A DNA stretch of 64,000 nucleotides from an uncultured Bacteroidales bacterium (GTDB taxonomy: Bacteria; Bacteroidota; Bacteroidia; Bacteroidales; P3). Shown here piece after piece: positions 18,725-27,284 of this stretch. The first letter of the stretch is position 1, and each line of letters begins with the position of its first letter. The notes under the pieces were generated by a model. The model was not told the DNA's origin. It searched no databases and saw only the letters and a list, made by a program, of their open reading frames with translations. The translations under genes and the position numbers were made by a program. Location of the stretch: positions 42,090-106,089 of the forward strand of contig CAMWNM010000003.1 in NCBI GenBank assembly GCA_947175635.1, in the 5' to 3' direction.

Positions 18725-20344
18725 TTATGCTTTTAACGGATTTTTTCCCGCTTGAGGCAATCCGAAAGTACTCTTCTTATTCCATTTGGCCAAAATCTTT
18801 TCGGCACAGTTGATGCCGTCGATGGCCGAAGATGTGATACCGCCCGCGTAACCGGCCCCTTCTCCGCAAGGATACAGCCCCGGCATACGCACATGTTCCC
18901 ATGTCTGAGGATCGCGCGGAATCCTGACAGGCGTGGAGGTACGGGATTCCAATCCCAACAAGATGGCCTCCCGGGTCAAAAAAGCCGGTTTTTTCGCTAT
19001 CGTCTGACGGAATCCCTCTCTCAGCGCCTGTGTGATGAAACCGGGCAGGTAATCATCCATAGCGGCCGGGAATATTCCGGGCGGATACGAACTCTTAGGC
19101 AGATTTACGCTGGGATTGCCGTTCATGAAGTCGGTAAGCCGTTGGGCCGGCGCCATAAAGCCTTTGTCCGGGGTAAGGAAACGCTTCTCCAACGCCTGCT
19201 GAAAATCCAACAAAGCCAGAGGCGTGTCGGGCAACCGGTAACCGGCCTGCCGTAGAATATCCCGGCTCACGCCCGTTACCCAACCGGCATTGGCCCGGGG
19301 AGAATTACGCTCCGAATCCGACATTCCGTTCACCACCAAACCCTGTACGGAGGTGGAAGCCGGCACCACCACTCCGCCGGGACACATGCAAAAAGAAAAT
19401 ACCCCTCCTGTCCGACACTGAAAGGCAAACGCATATTCGGCCGGCGGCAGACTCATCCGCTTTTCGGCCCCTTTGTACTGCATAAAGTCGATCACTTCCT
19501 GCGGATGTTCCACCCTGACCCCCATCGCAAACGGCTTCTCTTCTATCAGAAAACCGTTCCGGTTCATGGAGCGGTACAGATCTGAGGCTGAATTACCTGT
19601 AGCCAAGACCAAGGCGTCGCCGCCGTATTCACGGCCCTGCGTGTCTTGCACCGCGCAAAACCGCCCCTGTCGGTCGGCCTGGATGCCGGTTATGCAAACC
19701 CCGAAATGAATCTCGGCGCCAGCATCCAACAAACTTTCCCGCATCCGCTCTATCATGGCCGGCATCCTGTCGCTCCCCAGATGGGGATGAGCCTGATAGA
19801 GAATCTCTTCCTTGGCGCCATAACGCACAAAGGTACGCAACACCCTCCCCACATCGCCCCGCTTGTTGGAACGCGTGTACAGTTTTCCATCCGAAAAGCA
19901 ACCGGCTCCGCCCTCGCCGAAACTGTAATTCGAATCGGGATCCAGCACCCCTTCCCTGCCGATACGGGCCACGTCCCGCTTGCGTTCCCTCACCGGTTTT
20001 CCCCGCTCCAGGAGCACAGGCTTCACGCCGGCGGAAGCCAAGGTAAGCGCAGCGAAAATACCGGCCGGTCCCATACCGGCTATCACCACACGCGGCGAAC
20101 CAGAAACGATGGCGGGCATCGAAAAATCGAAATCTTCCGGCTCGAAAACATCGGGACGGGTATATACTTCCACGGTGGCCGCATAGTGCGGCAAACGCCC
20201 TCTGGCATCCAGCGAAAGTCGGCGCAGCTCCACATAGGAGATTTCTTTCAACGGCACGCCCATGGTCTTTGCCGCACAACGATACAACATATCCTTGTTC
20301 TTCAAGGCCTCTACGGGAAAAGAAATCTGCAAGGAGGTTATCAT
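18725..20344 (-). CDS. NAD(P)/FAD-dependent dehydrogenase of the COG2509 type
   Basis: A 539-residue flavoprotein. After a 90-residue N-terminal extension it has the dinucleotide-binding motif VVIAGMGPAGIFAALTLASAG and an acidic second-strand end (LLERGKPV). Further conserved parts are FGEGGAGCFSDGKLYTRSN, VLATGNSASDLYR and, near the C-terminus, YPCGEGAGYAGGITSSAIDG. This set matches the COG2509 group of uncharacterised dehydrogenases rather than a characterised reductase. The physiological substrate is not known to me. The gene is 9 bases downstream of porT and 6 bases upstream of the hypothetical gene, so it belongs to the minus-strand operon. Confidence 0.88.
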   Translation of the reverse strand: MITSLQISFPVEALKNKDMLYRCAAKTMGVPLKEISYVELRRLSLDARGRLPHYAATVEVYTRPDVFEPEDFDFSMPAIVSGSPRVVIAGMGPAGIFAALTLASAGVKPVLLERGKPVRERKRDVARIGREGVLDPDSNYSFGEGGAGCFSDGKLYTRSNKRGDVGRVLRTFVRYGAKEEILYQAHPHLGSDRMPAMIERMRESLLDAGAEIHFGVCITGIQADRQGRFCAVQDTQGREYGGDALVLATGNSASDLYRSMNRNGFLIEEKPFAMGVRVEHPQEVIDFMQYKGAEKRMSLPPAEYAFAFQCRTGGVFSFCMCPGGVVVPASTSVQGLVVNGMSDSERNSPRANAGWVTGVSRDILRQAGYRLPDTPLALLDFQQALEKRFLTPDKGFMAPAQRLTDFMNGNPSVNLPKSSYPPGIFPAAMDDYLPGFITQALREGFRQTIAKKPAFLTREAILLGLESRTSTPVRIPRDPQTWEHVRMPGLYPCGEGAGYAGGITSSAIDGINCAEKILAKWNKKSTFGLPQAGKNPLKA

Positions 20345-20353
20345 GTCTGGCCG

Positions 20354-21091
20354 CTATTCGAAAGTGATGTTCAACTGCAACATCCGGCTGTTGAGACGGT
20401 TTATCCGATCTGTAAAGATATTGTTGTCGGGTACCAGCAAATCCATCAACCCGAAATACATTTTCAATTCTATGGCCAGTTTGTTGTTGTATGGCAAAAA
20501 GAAATCCCAGCCCACGCCTACCGTTACACCGAAATCATGACGGCCAAGCTTGAACTTCGTTTCCTCGTCCGGATTATCCGAATGCCCCTTTTTGGCCTTG
20601 CGGGTAGCCATGTCAAGCGTGTATTGCACCCCTGCCGTAACATAAGGACGGTGGTTGACCATCCGGGCTGCCTTCCACTTTACCTCAAGGGGTAAAAACA
20701 CCATGATGCTCTCAACCTGCTTGTTCACCTTCTCTACAGGCACATCGGGACGGGCAATGGCGTATTCTATTTCGCGTTGCCCCAGACTGAAGGTGGGAAT
20801 GAAGCGCAGGTTGAAATATCTTCCCATGCGCAAATCGGTTACCACGCCTACCGAAAAACCAGGGTGGAAACCGTTGCGGATACTTAGGAGCGTATCACCC
20901 TCAAAACCGAGATTCCGGTCGGACTTGATGGAAAAATTCATAAAGTTGATGCCCAGGGAAAAGCCGAAATGAAAAAGCCGGCTGTCGTAGAGGGGGGTAT
21001 TGGGTACTTTCGGTCCGCTGAAGCCGATAGCCCTCGCCGGCTGCAACAACAACAGCAACAAACATACCGAAATGAAAAATCCTTTTCTCAT
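20354..21091 (-). CDS. porT: PorT-like outer membrane protein of the type IX secretion system
   Basis: A 245-residue protein with a signal peptide (MRKGFFISVCLLLLLLQPARA) and an outer-membrane beta-barrel of the PorT/OmpW-like type. The segment YDSRLFHFGFSLGINFMNF after the signal peptide is the feature I most associate with PorT of T9SS organisms. The rest alternates polar and hydrophobic residues as in a small barrel, ending in RMLQLNITFE with a penultimate phenylalanine. PorT is needed for T9SS cargo export in Porphyromonas and Flavobacterium, and the T9SS cargo in this window fits. I chose the ATG at 21091 because it gives a clean signal peptide. An in-frame ATG at 21121 overlaps the upstream stop as ATGA and could be the start instead. 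It is not linked to other por genes here. Confidence 0.75.
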   Translation of the reverse strand: MRKGFFISVCLLLLLLQPARAIGFSGPKVPNTPLYDSRLFHFGFSLGINFMNFSIKSDRNLGFEGDTLLSIRNGFHPGFSVGVVTDLRMGRYFNLRFIPTFSLGQREIEYAIARPDVPVEKVNKQVESIMVFLPLEVKWKAARMVNHRPYVTAGVQYTLDMATRKAKKGHSDNPDEETKFKLGRHDFGVTVGVGWDFFLPYNNKLAIELKMYFGLMDLLVPDNNIFTDRINRLNSRMLQLNITFE

Positions 21092-21120
21092 AAACTCAAG
21101 AACGGCGCCAATCCGCAACA

Positions 21121-21708
21121 TCAGTCGCGAATGATGCTGAACATACCGTTGGCCTCCAACTTAATGATGCGTGAAGGCCGCAACTCGCCCGAAGCGCTTT
21201 CTTCCACTATCGCCACATGATCCACCGCCGCAATCAGTTCGTCGGATATATCAGACAGGGCAAGCGGAGAAGGCTGCCCCGAAAGATTGGCGGAGGTGGA
21301 TACGACGGGTTTTCCGAAACGATGCACAAGTTCGGCGCAAAACAGGTTCCGGACCATACGGATGGCAATGCTGCCGTCGTTGCCCAATACATTCTGCGGC
21401 AACCCCACCCCCTTGGGATAAATCACGGTAAGGGGGGTGCTTTCCATCGCTTCGATCAAGTCGTAGGCCACAGACGGAACATCGGCCACATAACGCCGCA
21501 ACATATCCATCGAATCCACCAGAATGATAAAACTCTTGTCTTCATCCCGATGCTTGAGCCGATAGACCCGGGATACCGCTTCGGCATCGGTGGCATCGCA
21601 ACCGATGCCCCAAATGGTGTCGGTGGGATAAAGCAAGGTCTGCCCCCGTTGAAGCACTTTGACGCAGTTAAGCATCTGAAGCCCCGCCAATGATTTTTCG
21701 GTCTGCAT
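21121..21708 (-). CDS. Sua5/YciO/YrdC L-threonylcarbamoyladenylate synthase
   Basis: A 195-residue YrdC-domain protein that makes threonylcarbamoyl-AMP from threonine, bicarbonate and ATP, for the t6A37 modification of ANN-decoding tRNAs. The family landmarks are YPTDTIWGIGCDA near the N-terminus, the KHRDEDKSFIILV lysine/arginine region, and PVVSTSANLSGQPSP. There is no C-terminal Sua5 domain, so it is of the short TsaC/YrdC type. It is probably the first gene of the porT - flavoprotein - hypothetical - rfbA run and has a promoter-like sequence upstream (21774-21805). The 100-base gap to the TrmN6-like gene supports a separate start. Confidence 0.92.
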   Translation of the reverse strand: MQTEKSLAGLQMLNCVKVLQRGQTLLYPTDTIWGIGCDATDAEAVSRVYRLKHRDEDKSFIILVDSMDMLRRYVADVPSVAYDLIEAMESTPLTVIYPKGVGLPQNVLGNDGSIAIRMVRNLFCAELVHRFGKPVVSTSANLSGQPSPLALSDISDELIAAVDHVAIVEESASGELRPSRIIKLEANGMFSIIRD

Positions 21709-21773
21709 ACCGTGAGGTTTATCGTTATACGTTCAGGACGCGGCCTCAACTTTTCCTAAACCGCGCTAACAGA

Positions 21774-21805
21774 CAAAGTTCGTTAATTTTTCAGAAAACG
21801 CCAAA
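21774..21805 (-). promoter_or_regulatory. Promoter of the Sua5/porT transcription unit
   Basis: On the minus strand TTTG (21805-21802) is followed after 20 bases by GAACTTTG (21781-21774). This is the Bacteroidota promoter form with one mismatch in the -7 box. It lies 66 bases before the Sua5 start, in the only sizeable gap of this minus-strand run. Confidence 0.5.
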
Positions 21806-21810
21806 AGGCA

Positions 21811-22578
21811 TTACGCCCAAAGATAGAAATCCTTCACCAGTTCCTTATACGCGGCCGAATAGACACCCTTTCCCTGCTGAAGAAAGAGACGGTTTTCCTG
21901 CAAGGGAATCTCCTTTTCCGCCCTGTCGATTTTGGTCCAGCGGCAAAGCATCCGCTCACACGGTTTTTCGGGCAAAGAATACACATGGGTAAGATGGGAT
22001 TTCTGCCAGCCCAAACCCTCTTTGAGAATTATCCGCTCCACTTCCCCAAACGCCTCCGGCGGCAATACCAACGCCAGGCATCCTCCCTGTTGCAGCAATC
22101 GGTCGGCCTGACACAACAAGGCCTCGAAAGGCAGGGTGTCGTTATGACGGGCTCTGTTGCGTCTGGCTTCAGGCGATTTGAGTGCCTGACTGAAAAAGGG
22201 GGGATTCGACACAATCAGCGAAAATGTACCGGTCTGATAGGAAGCGGGAAGACAGCGGAAATCCACTTCGGTTACCTGTATCATGGAGCGATAGCAGGAG
22301 GCCGCCACATTCAACGAAGCCTCCTCGCAGGAAGGGCGGTCGATATCCACCGCATGAATCACGGCCTTGTCCGCCAACCCGCTTTGCTGCAAACGCTGGG
22401 CCATCATCAGGGATATCACCCCACAGCCGCAACCGATCTCCAGCAATCTAAACGGTTCTGTTGCCGAAGGGGGACAACGCAGATCCACCCATGCGCCCAG
22501 CAAAACCCCATCGGTTCCCACTTTCATCGTGGAACGATCGTGCCGTACCGAGAAACGCTTGAATACAAAAGGCGGCAT
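21811..22578 (-). CDS. tRNA1(Val) A37 N6-methyltransferase-like protein (TrmN6/YfiC family)
   Basis: A 255-residue class I SAM-dependent methyltransferase. The SAM-binding motif I is LLEIGCGCGVISLMMAQR, motif II ends in AVDIDRPSCEEA, and the adenine N6-methylase motif IV is SNPPFF. The N-terminal FKRFSVRHDRSTMKVGTDGVLLGAW matches the YfiC/TrmN6 group that methylates A37 of tRNA-Val in Escherichia coli. The protein is full length. Its start lies one base beyond the rimM stop, so it is co-transcribed with rimM, giving a small RNA-maturation pair. Confidence 0.88.
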   Translation of the reverse strand: MPPFVFKRFSVRHDRSTMKVGTDGVLLGAWVDLRCPPSATEPFRLLEIGCGCGVISLMMAQRLQQSGLADKAVIHAVDIDRPSCEEASLNVAASCYRSMIQVTEVDFRCLPASYQTGTFSLIVSNPPFFSQALKSPEARRNRARHNDTLPFEALLCQADRLLQQGGCLALVLPPEAFGEVERIILKEGLGWQKSHLTHVYSLPEKPCERMLCRWTKIDRAEKEIPLQENRLFLQQGKGVYSAAYKELVKDFYLWA

Positions 22579-22579
22579 C

Positions 22580-23107
22580 CTATTGCAGATAAAAGTCTAT
22601 CAAGCCCTCGGGGGCCTGGATCCGCAAAATCTTGTTTTCCCGATCCACCTCCTGCAGAAACGCATCGATAAGCGGCACAAGAATTTCCTTTCCCGAAGGA
22701 TGCGCCACACACATCACGGGCTGGGCGGAATTGTCCATGATATCGTGCAGTTTTCCCAAACCGCCACGGAGACTGTCCACCACTTCAAAGCCCATCACCT
22801 CATGATAGTAAAACTTATTGCCCGTAAGCGGAGGCAAAGTATCCAAGGGCAGATAAAGCGCGCAGCCCACCCATTTTTCAGCCTCCTCCAAAGTGGCCTC
22901 CTCGAACCGGAGCACCGCCCCATTATGCCTTATCTGCACGCTTTCGATAAAAAACGGCACCAACGAACCTTTCATTTCCACCAGCACCGAGTCCAATTCC
23001 GCATAATCGTCCGGATTATCCACATCCAAAAAGGCGAACACCTCGCCCTTAAGCCCCGAGGTGCGCACGATCTTTCCTAAAAAATAACAGGATTCCTTCG
23101 TTATCAT
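22580..23107 (-). CDS. rimM: 16S rRNA processing protein RimM
   Basis: A 175-residue ribosome maturation factor that binds S19 and helps assemble the 30S head. The N-terminal RimM domain (about residues 5-90) contains GKIVRTSGLKGEVFAFLDVD. The C-terminal PRC-barrel part (about 95-175) has YYHEVMGFEVVDSLRG, GKLHDIMDNSAQPVMCVAHP and ends EGLIDFYLQ. RimM genes are often near rpsP; here rpsP is about 1.8 kb upstream on the same strand, separated by the thioesterase and MscS genes and a terminator. Confidence 0.95.
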   Translation of the reverse strand: MITKESCYFLGKIVRTSGLKGEVFAFLDVDNPDDYAELDSVLVEMKGSLVPFFIESVQIRHNGAVLRFEEATLEEAEKWVGCALYLPLDTLPPLTGNKFYYHEVMGFEVVDSLRGGLGKLHDIMDNSAQPVMCVAHPSGKEILVPLIDAFLQEVDRENKILRIQAPEGLIDFYLQ

Positions 23108-23115
23108 AGCTTCTC

Positions 23116-23514
23116 TTATTGCGCCTCTTTTACCGATTCAAACTTTCCGCGCCATTCTTCGGGCATGGGAAACGACTCCTGCCGGACAGCGTCGTATGTG
23201 GAAAGCACACCGTATGAATCGGCATGCACACTGCCGTCTCCGTTCACCATACGCTGGAACATACCGATACTGCGGTCGCCCACTTTCACGATGCCGGTTT
23301 CCACATACACTTTGTCGGTAAACAGGATCTGCTTTCTGAAATTGGTTTCCAGATGCACCAGCACCACCGATTTTCCCTTGGGATCCATATCGGGAATAAG
23401 TTCCTTGATAAAGGCATAGCGGGCGGTATCGAACAATTCAGCATAAATGGCATTGTTTACATGTCCGAAAATATCCAGATCGGTGAACCGGATCTGTATG
23501 GGGGTCTTTTTCAT
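23116..23514 (-). CDS. Acyl-CoA thioesterase of the 4HBT (hot-dog) family
   Basis: A 132-residue single hot-dog-fold protein. It begins with RFTDLDIFGHVNNAIYAELF, the pattern D-x-(F/M)-G-H-V-N-N of the 4-hydroxybenzoyl-CoA thioesterase/YbgC group. The aspartate (residue 14 or so) and the following helix with F-D-T-A-R form the expected active site. It would hydrolyse an acyl-CoA in the cytoplasm; chain-length preference is not predictable. It sits 8 bases upstream of rimM and 29 bases downstream of the MscS gene. Confidence 0.85.
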   Translation of the reverse strand: MKKTPIQIRFTDLDIFGHVNNAIYAELFDTARYAFIKELIPDMDPKGKSVVLVHLETNFRKQILFTDKVYVETGIVKVGDRSIGMFQRMVNGDGSVHADSYGVLSTYDAVRQESFPMPEEWRGKFESVKEAQ

Positions 23515-23543
23515 GGAGACAATTTTTTTTGCAATTGAACAGG

Positions 23544-24785
23544 CTAAGGTCTTAATTGGGAAACGTCCGCCGTCCGGGAATCGGCCTGGGCGCTCCGTTC
23601 GTAGATACCCAGTCCGAATACAGGCAGAACGGCCAAAGCATGCGCCATAATCTGAGAGGCGATGGCTTCGTATTCGCTCCAGACCGGGGTGGAAGTGTAG
23701 CAGTAGATCTGCACAGGCAGACCGATGTCTTCGGCCGGCAACTGCCGTACCAGAAGATAGAAGTCCGGCCCCGTCTTCACCTTGGGATGGCGTCGCAGAT
23801 AGGCTTCCATATACTGCATGTACACTTCCACATTGGTAAGCGGCGTATCGACCGTTTCAGCGGCACGACCTACGAAGAAATCTTGCAACAGATCTATTCC
23901 GCCGAACTTTTCCAGCATTTCAGGCGTACAGATCCTGAGGGTTGTAATGTCGATATACACGCTGCGCATGATGCGCCGCCCGCCCGAAACCGTGAGGCCA
24001 CGCCAATTCTGCACCGACTGGGTGATAAGCAGGTATGCGGGCACCATGATGACCGTAAGATCGAAATTCTTCACCTTTACTGTGGTGAGCGAGATATCGA
24101 TTACCGTACCGTCCACGCCCTGGGAGGGCATGGTGATCCAGTCGCCGATACGCACCATGTCGTTACGGGCCAACTGCACACCGGCCACCAGACCGGTGAT
24201 ACTGTCTTTAAACACCAGCATCAACACGGCCGAGGCCGCACTCAAACCGCCGATAAACACCAAGGGCGACTTGTCCACCAAAATGGAAATGGCAATGATG
24301 GCCGAACAGAAATACACGCCGATACAGATAAATTGTATCAGCCCTTTCATCGCGATGGGCTGTTCCACCATCTTCCGGCGGAACAGATCGTAAAACACCC
24401 AAAGCAAACCCGTAATCAGCCGCATGCTCAACAGCAACACCACCAGTCCCATCAATTTATTCGCGGCAGGAATCCACGCAGGCAACTGCTCAAAGATATA
24501 AGGCAGCAGTTTTTTATAGATAACGGCCAATACAAGATAACACAGATAATTGATTACCTTTCGCTTCAAAAACACTTCCGGCCAATAGGCTCGTTTCTTG
24601 CGCTTGACAAGGGAAAGAATATTCCGGAGCACGATACGCACTACCCAATAAATACCCAGGGCGGCCGCTATCAGCACCGCCACGATAAACAGTCCCGACA
24701 GGAAATTCACCCAGGCGGTGTTCCAGCCTTTCGCTATCAGCCTTTGGCTGATTTCATTGAGCCATACAAAAAGAGCATGCAGCAT
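23544..24785 (-). CDS. MscS-family mechanosensitive channel (YbdG-like)
   Basis: A 413-residue inner-membrane protein with about five predicted N-terminal helices followed by a soluble MscS domain. The pore-lining helix and the start of the beta domain read GLSAASAVLMLVFKDSITGL and GVQLARNDMVRIGDWITMP. The motif DGTVIDISLTTVKVKNFD matches the MscS beta-domain. Length and the long C-terminal soluble part fit the YbdG/Ynai-like subgroup rather than the 286-residue classical MscS. By family it gates on membrane tension during osmotic downshift. It lies between rpsP (with a terminator between them) and the thioesterase. Confidence 0.9.
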   Translation of the reverse strand: MLHALFVWLNEISQRLIAKGWNTAWVNFLSGLFIVAVLIAAALGIYWVVRIVLRNILSLVKRKKRAYWPEVFLKRKVINYLCYLVLAVIYKKLLPYIFEQLPAWIPAANKLMGLVVLLLSMRLITGLLWVFYDLFRRKMVEQPIAMKGLIQFICIGVYFCSAIIAISILVDKSPLVFIGGLSAASAVLMLVFKDSITGLVAGVQLARNDMVRIGDWITMPSQGVDGTVIDISLTTVKVKNFDLTVIMVPAYLLITQSVQNWRGLTVSGGRRIMRSVYIDITTLRICTPEMLEKFGGIDLLQDFFVGRAAETVDTPLTNVEVYMQYMEAYLRRHPKVKTGPDFYLLVRQLPAEDIGLPVQIYCYTSTPVWSEYEAIASQIMAHALAVLPVFGLGIYERSAQADSRTADVSQLRP

Positions 24786-24840
24786 TTTCAGATGATTGGG
24801 GTGTTATGCGGGGACAAATTTAACCAAGCGGCGACAAAAG

Positions 24841-24875
24841 AAAAAGGAGCGAATCTCTCGGAATCGCTCCTTTTT
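24841..24875 (-). terminator. Terminator of rpsP
   Basis: AAAAAGGAGCGA (24841-24852) is the reverse complement of TCGCTCCTTTTT (24864-24875), an 11-base-loop hairpin with a T-run on the minus strand. It lies 40 bases after the rpsP stop and separates that gene from the MscS-rimM run. Confidence 0.85.
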
Positions 24876-24914
24876 CGTATAAAGTTCTTTCCCTCTTGGA
24901 AAAAAACTGACTCA

Positions 24915-25478
24915 TTACGCTTCGGCGGGTGCTTCAGCGGCAGGTGCTTCTGCAACCGGTTCTTCCGCAACCGGTTCGGCAGCGGCTTCCGCCTGGGCGG
25001 CCTGTTGGGCAACCAATGCGGCGGCTTTCTTTTCAGCCACCTTGGCGGCGATGGCTTCTTTCACTTTCTTTTCTTCGGCCAGACGGCTGTTGCGGCCGGC
25101 TTCAAGTTTGGAAGCGTTTTCCTGCGCCACCTTCTGCAGCTTGGCTTCTTTTTCGGCAACCCAAGCCTGGAAGCGTTTTTCAGCTTCTTCGGCAGAGAAA
25201 GCGCCTTTGTCAACGCCTCTGAGCAAGTGATGTTTCAGCATGGCGCCTTTGGTGGAAAGGATAGAACGGGCGGTGTCGGTAGGTTGCGCACCGTTTCTCA
25301 TCCATTTTACGGCTTTATCTACGTCCAGTTCAATCTGGGCGGGATTTCGCATCGGATTATACGTGCCTATTTTCTCGATAAATTTCCCGTCTCGAGGTGC
25401 ACGACCATCCGCTACTACAACGTGGTAGAAAGGCGCAGCCTTCTTACCGAATCTTTGCAGTCTGATTCTTACAGGCAT
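24915..25478 (-). CDS. rpsP: 30S ribosomal protein S16 with long C-terminal extension
   Basis: A 187-residue protein. Residues 1-80 are classical S16: [40 protein letters not shown], and NP, with [16 protein letters not shown]. The remaining hundred residues are a low-complexity Ala/Glu/Lys tail predicted to be helical then disordered, ending in repeats of [14 protein letters not shown]. Bacterial S16 is usually 80-90 residues; longer Ala/Glu-tailed forms are common in Bacteroidota. I chose the ATG at 25478 because it gives the universal MPVRIRL start; the open frame extends 21 codons upstream through the promoter. A terminator follows at 24841-24875. Confidence 0.95.
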   Translation of the reverse strand: MPVRIRLQRFGKKAAPFYHVVVADGRAPRDGKFIEKIGTYNPMRNPAQIELDVDKAVKWMRNGAQPTDTARSILSTKGAMLKHHLLRGVDKGAFSAEEAEKRFQAWVAEKEAKLQKVAQENASKLEAGRNSRLAEEKKVKEAIAAKVAEKKAAALVAQQAAQAEAAAEPVAEEPVAEAPAAEAPAEA

Positions 25479-25510
25479 TTTCTTGTTTTTTTTATTGGTT
25501 AAAAGGACGG

Positions 25511-25541
25511 CAAAGGTAATGCTTTCCTTTGAGAAATACAA
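25511..25541 (-). promoter_or_regulatory. rpsP promoter
   Basis: On the minus strand TTG (25541-25539) is followed after 20 bases by TACCTTTG (25518-25511), an exact -7 box. It lies 33 bases before the rpsP ATG, and the two outward genes rpsP and alkaline phosphatase share this intergenic space. Confidence 0.65.
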
Positions 25542-25582
25542 CCCCTGCTTACCTGCACGCGCCCCGGGAGTGAAACTTAAGC

Positions 25583-25590
25583 TATATTTG
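25583..25590 (+). promoter_or_regulatory. -7 box of the alkaline phosphatase gene
   Basis: TATATTTG matches TAnnTTTG exactly, 26 bases before the ATG at 25617. No clear -33 box precedes it. No Pho-box-like repeat was recognised, but I have no consensus for this phylum to test. Confidence 0.5.
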
Positions 25591-25616
25591 CAGGCATCAC
25601 ACTTTACAATCTCGCC

Positions 25617-27278
25617 ATGAAAAGAACTGCCATCGGAATCTGGATTTGGACACTTTTGTGCGGTATGGCCATCGCACAGCCGGTGAAGAATGTCATCGTA
25701 ATGATTCCCGACGGTTGCAGCACCGAACTGTTAGCTTTGGGAAGATGGATAAACGGAGGCATCCCGCTCGCGCTCGACAGCCGTATCTGCGGCCTTGTAA
25801 AAACCTATTGTTCCGACAGCCCCATCGGAGATTCGGCGCCTACCGGCAGCACCTACGCCACCGGCCACCGTTCCCAAGACGGTTTTGTCGCCACCTATCC
25901 GGCCCGGAGCATGCGCCAGGACGGCCAACGCTACCTTACCGATTCCAGCCTGGCCTACAGCCCCATGTTCACGCTTCTGGAAGCGGCCAAACTACAGGGA
26001 AAAGCCACCGGCATGGTGGTTACATGCTTCTTTCCCCACGCCACTCCCGCCGATTTCCTGGCCCATACCCCCAGCCGCAAGCAATACACGCGCATCACCA
26101 AGCAGATGGTGCATAACCCTTGCGACGTATTGCTGGGCGGCGGCCGCGATTTTATCGAACAATCATTTCGGGCAGGTTATTCCGCTCCGGACGTTCTGAC
26201 AGGGAAAGGCATCCTCTATGCACGCGATTTTCCCGAAGCGAAGAAAGCCGTGCAAAACGGGCAGAAAAAAATCTGGGGATTGTTCGCTCCACAGGAAATG
26301 GACTACGAAATCGACCGCAACCCGGCGGAGCAGCCCGATCTGGAACAGATGACCCGTCTTGCCCTCGAGGCACTTTCCAGAAACGAAAAGGGCTTTTTTC
26401 TGATGGTGGAAGGCAGCAAGATTGACTGGGGCGCACACAACAACGATCTCACCGCCGCCGTTTTCGACTTTCTGGCTTTCGACCGCGCCGTGGACGCGGC
26501 CATGCAGTTTGCCGAACAAGACGGACAAACCCTGGTAATCGTAGTTCCCGACCATCAGACCGGAGGCCTCAGCCTCGGCAACCGCCGGCTTAATTCCGGC
26601 TATGCCTCCGCTTCGGCCGAGGAGTTGTTCGCGCCCATCAAAAACTGCAAGGCCAGTGCCGAAAAAACCGTGCGCAACCTCTTGGACGCCTGCCGGACCG
26701 ATACAGCCGCCATCGCGATCAATCTGGGCATCGCCCTGCAAAGGGATTTCGGCCTCAGTCCCGTACCCGACAGTGTACTGTGGCGTTTGGCCACGGTTTT
26801 TATCCGCCATAAGACGGCCAAGAAAAGCGTACAGGCTTTAACGCAGGTGCTCAATCCGCATTTCTACATAGGCTGGACCACCTACGGACACAACGGCGGC
26901 GATGTTTTCCTGGCCATGTATCATCCGCAGGGGAGAGGATTGACGGGCGTTATCGACAACGAATCGATTGCGCCTTTCGTTTGCCGGGAAGCCGGATTAG
27001 GCAACCTTGACTCCCTTTCCCGACTCTATTTCGCGCCTGTTTCTTCCGTATTTCCCGATGCCGTTTACCATGAAATGGCATACAAAGCCGGAGAACGCGG
27101 CGAAGCAGACGATCCGCTCTATCTGGAATTAACGCTCAGGAAAGGCAGGAAACTGAAAATCTTCCCGAACACCGACTACATGGAATTGAACAAGAAACGC
27201 ATTCCTTTGCACGGAATGTGCATCTACAACGGAAAAGGTTTTTATCTGCCCTTGCAGACAGCCGGACTTGTGCGGTGA
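25617..27278 (+). CDS. Alkaline phosphatase
   Basis: A 553-residue protein with a signal peptide (residues 1-20, ending GMAIA, mature Q21). The phosphatase core is complete by inspection: metal-ligand aspartate in [10 protein letters not shown] (D32), catalytic serine in [13 protein letters not shown] (S73), [10 protein letters not shown] for the two-metal region, [22 protein letters not shown] and a late histidine in [10 protein letters not shown]. These match the PhoA family, which releases phosphate from monoesters in the periplasm or at the surface. No T9SS tail is seen, so it is probably periplasmic or outer-membrane associated. It converges with the arginase-like gene with only six bases between stops. 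Confidence 0.92.
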   Translation: MKRTAIGIWIWTLLCGMAIAQPVKNVIVMIPDGCSTELLALGRWINGGIPLALDSRICGLVKTYCSDSPIGDSAPTGSTYATGHRSQDGFVATYPARSMRQDGQRYLTDSSLAYSPMFTLLEAAKLQGKATGMVVTCFFPHATPADFLAHTPSRKQYTRITKQMVHNPCDVLLGGGRDFIEQSFRAGYSAPDVLTGKGILYARDFPEAKKAVQNGQKKIWGLFAPQEMDYEIDRNPAEQPDLEQMTRLALEALSRNEKGFFLMVEGSKIDWGAHNNDLTAAVFDFLAFDRAVDAAMQFAEQDGQTLVIVVPDHQTGGLSLGNRRLNSGYASASAEELFAPIKNCKASAEKTVRNLLDACRTDTAAIAINLGIALQRDFGLSPVPDSVLWRLATVFIRHKTAKKSVQALTQVLNPHFYIGWTTYGHNGGDVFLAMYHPQGRGLTGVIDNESIAPFVCREAGLGNLDSLSRLYFAPVSSVFPDAVYHEMAYKAGERGEADDPLYLELTLRKGRKLKIFPNTDYMELNKKRIPLHGMCIYNGKGFYLPLQTAGLVR

Positions 27279-27284
27279 AAACGC

